Notes under the pieces: generated by a model | What the model saw: the letters and a program-made list of their open reading frames with translations, nothing else | Told to the model about the DNA's origin: nothing | The model's database searches: none | From: Thermoplasmata archaeon | GTDB taxonomy: Archaea; Thermoplasmatota; Thermoplasmata; UBA184 | Assembly: GCA_021827545.1 (NCBI GenBank) | Contig: JAKAVH010000169.1 | Coordinates: 9,019-15,155 of the forward strand | Direction: 5' to 3' | Length of the DNA: 6,137 nt | Shown here: positions 1 to 3,288 of the stretch, piece after piece | Position numbering within the stretch: the first letter of the stretch is position 1 | Layout of the letters: every line of letters starts with the position of its first letter | Made by a program: the position numbers and the translations under genes

Positions 1-2
1 CG

Positions 3-1442
3 CTCCACGCGACCGGGAAACCGCACTTCTGCCCGGGGATGTCGATCGCTTGGCAGGTCGTGATCACCTACAACGTCTCGGGAGCCTACGAGCATCGGTA
101 CGGACCGACGTTCACGTACACCTACGCGGGCGCGTGGCCGTACTCCCCGTACCCCGGAGCTGCTCAATTCGCAGGGGCCTCGTCGTTTGAAGACGATCTT
201 GCCTTGTCGACTGCGCCTTCGTTGCCAACATGGAACGATTCTGTGGTCGTGCTCCTGAACCTCACCGCTGCCGACCGATCCGTGGGGGCGACGCTAGGGC
301 AGGCGTACCTAGACGCCCAAGAGACGGCTCCGAGTGGTCGCGTGGTGAACTCCGTGACGGTCAGCGAGCCCCCCTCGAACGGGACGACCGGGTACGCATC
401 GGCGCGCCTCGCGCTCCCGGCTGCGTTTGCCCAGATCGCCGGCGCCAAGGTGATCTTCCAGGTACACGCGGCAGATACCGCCGGCGACTGGATCGTTTCC
501 CCTCTTGAAAACTACACCGTCTTGGGGAATGGGTCGTTCCGAACCGGTCTCTTTGCCGACGACCTCGCGCTCATGACGTCGCCCGCAACCAACTCGGATT
601 TCGGGGCGCCGGCGGCGGTCGCCCCCGGGACCCCCGTCGCGATCACCCTACAGAGCCGGGATCCCACGACCGCCATCGCTGGTGCTCGGGTCGTCTATAC
701 GGTCACGGTACCGCTGCTCGGCGAAAACACGACGTCGTCCGTCTCCCTCGCTCGTATCGACTCCGTCACATTCGCGGGATCGCTGCCTCCGGAACCCGTG
801 GGGGCGCAGGTAAGCTTCTACGTCGAGGCGTGGGACTTTTCTCTGCAGGTGGAGCAATCACCCGTACGGGTGTACGCCGTCCCGTCGTTCTCGTCCCTAG
901 TCCCGACGGTCCCCGCGAACATGACGTTCTTCTACCTCGCTGTCTACGATGCGGGCACCGGGCATTGGGTGACCGGCGCTGCCGTCTCGATCACCCTCGC
1001 AGAAAAATCGTTCGCCGACAGCGGGTCCACAATCGCCGGCCTTGCGTACCCCACCATCGCCTCGGCAGGTCCGGAGTATCCTGCGGTGGTTCCGGCCGAC
1101 CTTGCCTATTCCATCGAGGTGACGGACCCGTGGTTCCTACCGCCCGGCGCCGCCTCCGCACCGGTGGTCGCTTTTTCCGTCTATGTCACCCATGACCCGC
1201 GGACCCACGGCGTAGCCGCTGTCGGATCGAACTGGGTAGTCGTCCAAGACGGCGCCCTCTTCTTGGTCTGGCTCAACGCGACCGCGCCGGCCCTGGCGGG
1301 GGCCCCCCCGGTGCTGCCTGCGGTAGGAATCGGCAATTGGATCGGCCTCGCCGCCGCCACCGTCTGTCTCGTTCCCCTCGTCCGGTGGTGGCGGGGAGTC
1401 CAGCGGCGCAAGGCCGAAGAAATCCGGAGGATCACACTATGA
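3..1442 (+). CDS. C-terminal part of a membrane-anchored, glycosylated surface protein with Ig/FN3-like repeats (5' end outside window)
   Basis: The frame is open to the left edge (479 codons visible). The first ATG, at nt 39, falls inside a beta-rich domain with no signal peptide, so I treat the gene as 5'-partial and number residues from nt 3. Visible order: the end of a beta domain (about 1-62), two repeats beginning DDLAL (64-174 and 186-293), another Ser/Ala/Val-rich beta domain (about 295-430), a TM helix (about 438-460) and a charged tail, RWWRGVQRRKAEEIRRITL. Nine N-x-S/T sequons all lie before the TM helix, which supports an exported, N-glycosylated ectodomain with the tail in the cytoplasm. 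No catalytic motif is visible. It is a paralogue of the next gene: same repeat, similar membrane-proximal domain, same TM and tail. The specific function is unknown; adhesion, S-layer association or an envelope receptor are possible. The stop overlaps the next start as ATGA, implying translational coupling. Confidence 0.85.
   Translation, partial: LHATGKPHFCPGMSIAWQVVITYNVSGAYEHRYGPTFTYTYAGAWPYSPYPGAAQFAGASSFEDDLALSTAPSLPTWNDSVVVLLNLTAADRSVGATLGQAYLDAQETAPSGRVVNSVTVSEPPSNGTTGYASARLALPAAFAQIAGAKVIFQVHAADTAGDWIVSPLENYTVLGNGSFRTGLFADDLALMTSPATNSDFGAPAAVAPGTPVAITLQSRDPTTAIAGARVVYTVTVPLLGENTTSSVSLARIDSVTFAGSLPPEPVGAQVSFYVEAWDFSLQVEQSPVRVYAVPSFSSLVPTVPANMTFFYLAVYDAGTGHWVTGAAVSITLAEKSFADSGSTIAGLAYPTIASAGPEYPAVVPADLAYSIEVTDPWFLPPGAASAPVVAFSVYVTHDPRTHGVAAVGSNWVVVQDGALFLVWLNATAPALAGAPPVLPAVGIGNWIGLAAATVCLVPLVRWWRGVQRRKAEEIRRITL
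192..524 (+). repeat. Surface-protein repeat copy 1 (about 111 aa)
   Basis: First complete copy of a degenerate protein repeat. It opens with DDLALSTAP, has alternating hydrophobic strands, and closes with a strand of the form AKVIFQVHAAD followed by SPLENYTV. The pattern 'DDLxL-T-P ... A-V-F-V-A-D ... SP-Y' recurs three more times in this window across two genes. The alternation of strands and loops suggests an Ig- or FN3-like beta sandwich. The fold is inferred by eye, not by a profile search. Confidence 0.6.
558..881 (+). repeat. Surface-protein repeat copy 2 (about 108 aa)
   Basis: Second copy, starting DDLALMTSP 366 nt (122 codons) after the start of copy 1. It ends with AQVSFYVEAWD and then SPVRVYAV, matching the closing strands of copy 1. 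A middle segment, IAGARVVYTVTVP, corresponds to IPEARLTVVL in copy 3 of the next gene. Only the protein pattern is conserved, not the DNA, so the duplication is old. Confidence 0.6.
1314..1439 (+). other. C-terminal TM anchor plus RRITL cytosolic tail of the first surface protein
   Basis: About 23 hydrophobic residues (containing GLAAAT and LVPL) are followed by RWWR and a mixed Arg/Glu tail ending exactly in EEIRRITL. The positive residues after the helix predict a cytosolic tail of about 19 residues. The same pattern, GLAAAT-LVPL-RW-R-EE-RRITL, closes the neighbouring surface protein. A tail this long is unlike typical sortase or archaeosortase sorting signals, where only a few basic residues follow the helix. 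Confidence 0.75.
1426..1430 (+). promoter_or_regulatory. Shine-Dalgarno site for the second surface-protein gene
   Basis: GGAGG lies 8 nt before the ATG at 1439. It sits inside the last codons of the upstream gene, within those for the Arg-Arg of RRITL. It decides the start of the downstream gene in favour of 1439 and, with the ATGA overlap, indicates coupled translation. Confidence 0.8.
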
Positions 1443-3268
1443 ATCGCGGCTTCGCGGTGCTCATCGCGCTGTTGGTGCTGTTCGGCTGGGGGTTTGCGGC
1501 TGTGGGCCCTTCGGCGGGGCCCCCTTCCCACTTCGCGATGGGGCGAGGCGCCATCCTCTCCCCGTCGCGACCGGCATCCGGCTCGCCCGCTCCCGTATGC
1601 CCGACGCCCCAAGGGACCCCGAACTGGAACTCGACAAGCTTCTTTCAGGATGTGGAAGTCCAATTCACGGTCCCCCATCACCCCGCGCTGTCCGGCCCGA
1701 ACTTCCAGACCGTTCCGTGCACGAACGAGCTTCCGATGTACCTCAACGGCTTCTGGATGAACTTCACCACCTCGGTTCCGATCTTCTACGGGTATGTCAC
1801 GGTGTGGGGGACGGCTTGGCCGTCCCCGACCAATGCCGCCCCGCCCCTAGCCGGGTTCGCACCCACCTCCCCCGTGCAAATGCCGCTGTACGTCTCCCCC
1901 ACCGCACCCCAAACCGCGTCGTTCTTCTTCAATCTGTACCGCTTCTTTCCGCCGGGATCGTCGGTCTACTTCAACGTGACCTTGGATACCCAGAACGCGA
2001 CGCCCACCACCATCGAGTCCGCCGGTGGAGTCTACCAGGAACAGCTCCCCGCCGGGACCAACGACTCAGCGACCTGGCAGTTCTCCGTGTCGGGGCCGTG
2101 GTGGTCCACCAATGTCTCGGATGACCTTCGGATCGTGACGAATCCTCCGGTCTTGGGATCCCCGGTCTACGACCCGAACCCCGTGCAGTCCCTCTCCATC
2201 ACCCTGGAGAGCTTGTCGGCCAACGGGAGCCTCGGTCTTCCGATCCCTGAGGCACGGCTCACGGTGGTCCTCAGCGGAAACGTGAGCGGGGTCTTCTCCG
2301 TTCCGTTCGGCCCGGCGAACCATACGGTACAATCGCTCTCCAAACCGCTGGGACCGTACCCGTCCACGAACGTCTCCTTCAACGTGACGGCTTGGTTGCC
2401 GTGGAACGGGAACAATATCGACACGATCGTGAGCCCGACCTACAGCTTCACGTGGAGCCGTCTCGGCGGCTGGTGGTACCCCAACGAAGGACTGGCCGCG
2501 AACGCCCGCCTTTCCACCAACCCCACGATCCCCGGCTCGGGCACGACGCTGCCGACGGCCACCCCGGTCAACGTCTCTCTCGTGGAGCCGTTGCCGAACG
2601 TCACCATTGCCGCTTCGGTGGTGCGGTTCACCTACTCGGATGCCGGGGCCACGAGCACGGGCCAGGTCCTGATGACCGGGTCGATGACCAACTCCACCTA
2701 TCTTGACATCCCGGGACTCCCGGATCACGCTCGCCTCACGTTCGCGGTCTTGGCCGAAGACATCTACGGTGTCACCGAGAACTCCAATCAATCAACGTAC
2801 ACCGAGGCCGGGCCTGTTTCTCCCCTTCCGGCCCCGAGCACGAATTTTCTCTTTGTGGAGGCCGTGGATGTGACCAATGAGACCCTCCTGCCGTCGTTCA
2901 CGTTCACGATCGCCAACAGTACGTGGTTCTCGACCGGCCACTCCTTCCCGTTCGGGTTCGGGGCGCTGGAAGCCCCCAATGGGCAGAGCTATCTGGGCCT
3001 GCCTCTCGGCACGTACACCGTCACCGCGACGGCTTTCGGAGTGACGCAACAGGCCTCGGTCCAACTGACCAGCGGCGTTCCGCCAACGATCATCTTCCTC
3101 TTCGCGAGTGGTCCGGTCGCCGGAACGGGGTCCGCGCCGATCTCGCCCGTCGGCCTGGTCCCGCTCGTGGGCCTTGCGGCGGCGACCGCCCTGCTCGTTC
3201 CCCTCGGACGATGGTACAGGATCCAACGACAGCAGGACGAGGAGGAGCGCCGCCGGATCACGCTTTGA
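1439..3268 (+). CDS. Membrane-anchored, glycosylated surface protein with Ig/FN3-like repeats and RRITL tail
   Basis: This is a complete 609-residue protein. The start at 1439 is supported by GGAGG 8 nt upstream and by the signal peptide that follows at once (MNRGF, then a hydrophobic core at about residues 5-22). Order: signal peptide; a Pro/Ser-rich spacer to about 50; a unique aromatic-rich domain (about 54-225) holding the only two cysteines I can find, C54 and C94, which could form a disulfide; repeat copies 3 (228-339) and 4 (354-457); a membrane-proximal beta domain (about 470-560) with a GTYTVTATAFG strand like carboxypeptidase-regulatory or Ig-like folds; a TM helix (570-589); and a 20-residue tail ending RRRITL. 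I count 17 N-x-S/T sequons, all outside the TM and tail. No enzyme motif is seen. It is a paralogue of the preceding gene and lies 20 nt before the AAA+ gene. The role is unknown; a surface-layer, adhesin or receptor-like function is an inference from architecture only. Confidence 0.9.
   Translation: MNRGFAVLIALLVLFGWGFAAVGPSAGPPSHFAMGRGAILSPSRPASGSPAPVCPTPQGTPNWNSTSFFQDVEVQFTVPHHPALSGPNFQTVPCTNELPMYLNGFWMNFTTSVPIFYGYVTVWGTAWPSPTNAAPPLAGFAPTSPVQMPLYVSPTAPQTASFFFNLYRFFPPGSSVYFNVTLDTQNATPTTIESAGGVYQEQLPAGTNDSATWQFSVSGPWWSTNVSDDLRIVTNPPVLGSPVYDPNPVQSLSITLESLSANGSLGLPIPEARLTVVLSGNVSGVFSVPFGPANHTVQSLSKPLGPYPSTNVSFNVTAWLPWNGNNIDTIVSPTYSFTWSRLGGWWYPNEGLAANARLSTNPTIPGSGTTLPTATPVNVSLVEPLPNVTIAASVVRFTYSDAGATSTGQVLMTGSMTNSTYLDIPGLPDHARLTFAVLAEDIYGVTENSNQSTYTEAGPVSPLPAPSTNFLFVEAVDVTNETLLPSFTFTIANSTWFSTGHSFPFGFGALEAPNGQSYLGLPLGTYTVTATAFGVTQQASVQLTSGVPPTIIFLFASGPVAGTGSAPISPVGLVPLVGLAAATALLVPLGRWYRIQRQQDEEERRRITL
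2120..2455 (+). repeat. Surface-protein repeat copy 3 (about 112 aa)
   Basis: Opens SDDLRIVTNPP and closes with TNVSFNVTAW and then SPTYSFTW. The closing strand plus the aromatic linker that follows it (GGWWYPNEG) resembles the first visible residues of the upstream gene (GPTFTYTYAGAW, then the DDLAL start). This suggests the upstream protein has at least one more repeat beyond the window edge. Confidence 0.55.
2498..2809 (+). repeat. Surface-protein repeat copy 4, most divergent (about 104 aa)
   Basis: Begins with ANARLSTNPT in the place of DDLALSTAP and closes with ARLTFAVLAED and then NQSTYTEAG. The acidic pair is lost but the LST-P element and the F-V-A-D strand remain. It carries several sequons, as the other copies do. 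Confidence 0.5.
3146..3265 (+). other. C-terminal TM anchor plus RRITL cytosolic tail of the second surface protein
   Basis: A 20-residue helix containing GLAAAT and LVPL is followed by GRWYRIQRQQDEEERRRITL. The last five residues are identical to the upstream protein, but four of the five codons differ (cgc cgg atc acg ctt here, cgg agg atc aca cta there). Unlike in the upstream gene, these codons do not double as a Shine-Dalgarno site, so the peptide itself appears to be under selection. Confidence 0.75.
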
Positions 3269-3275
3269 AGCCGTT

Positions 3276-3288
3276 GAGGAGAGAGGAG
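3276..3288 (+). promoter_or_regulatory. Shine-Dalgarno region for the AAA+ gene
   Basis: The 20-nt gap after the TGA at 3268 contains GAGGAG twice (3276-3281 and 3283-3288). The first copy is spaced 7 nt from the ATG at 3289 and is the likely functional site. The second abuts the start codon. The gap is too short for an independent promoter, so the gene is probably read from the upstream transcript. Confidence 0.7.

Noticed and set aside
39..41. ATG as the true start of the first gene
   Set aside because: The frame is open upstream to the window edge, the sequence before it reads as protein, and no signal peptide follows, although the protein is clearly exported.
1337..1438. Upstream in-frame ATG that would lengthen the second surface protein by 34 residues
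   Set aside because: The extension is Arg-rich, overlaps the previous gene by over 100 nt and would bury the signal peptide. The ATG at 1439 has a good Shine-Dalgarno and a classic signal peptide directly after it.
1314..3265. Archaeosortase/PGF-CTERM-type sorting signals at the ends of the surface proteins
   Set aside because: There is no PGF-like motif before the TM helix, and the cytosolic tails are about 20 residues and mixed charge, too long for that signal class.
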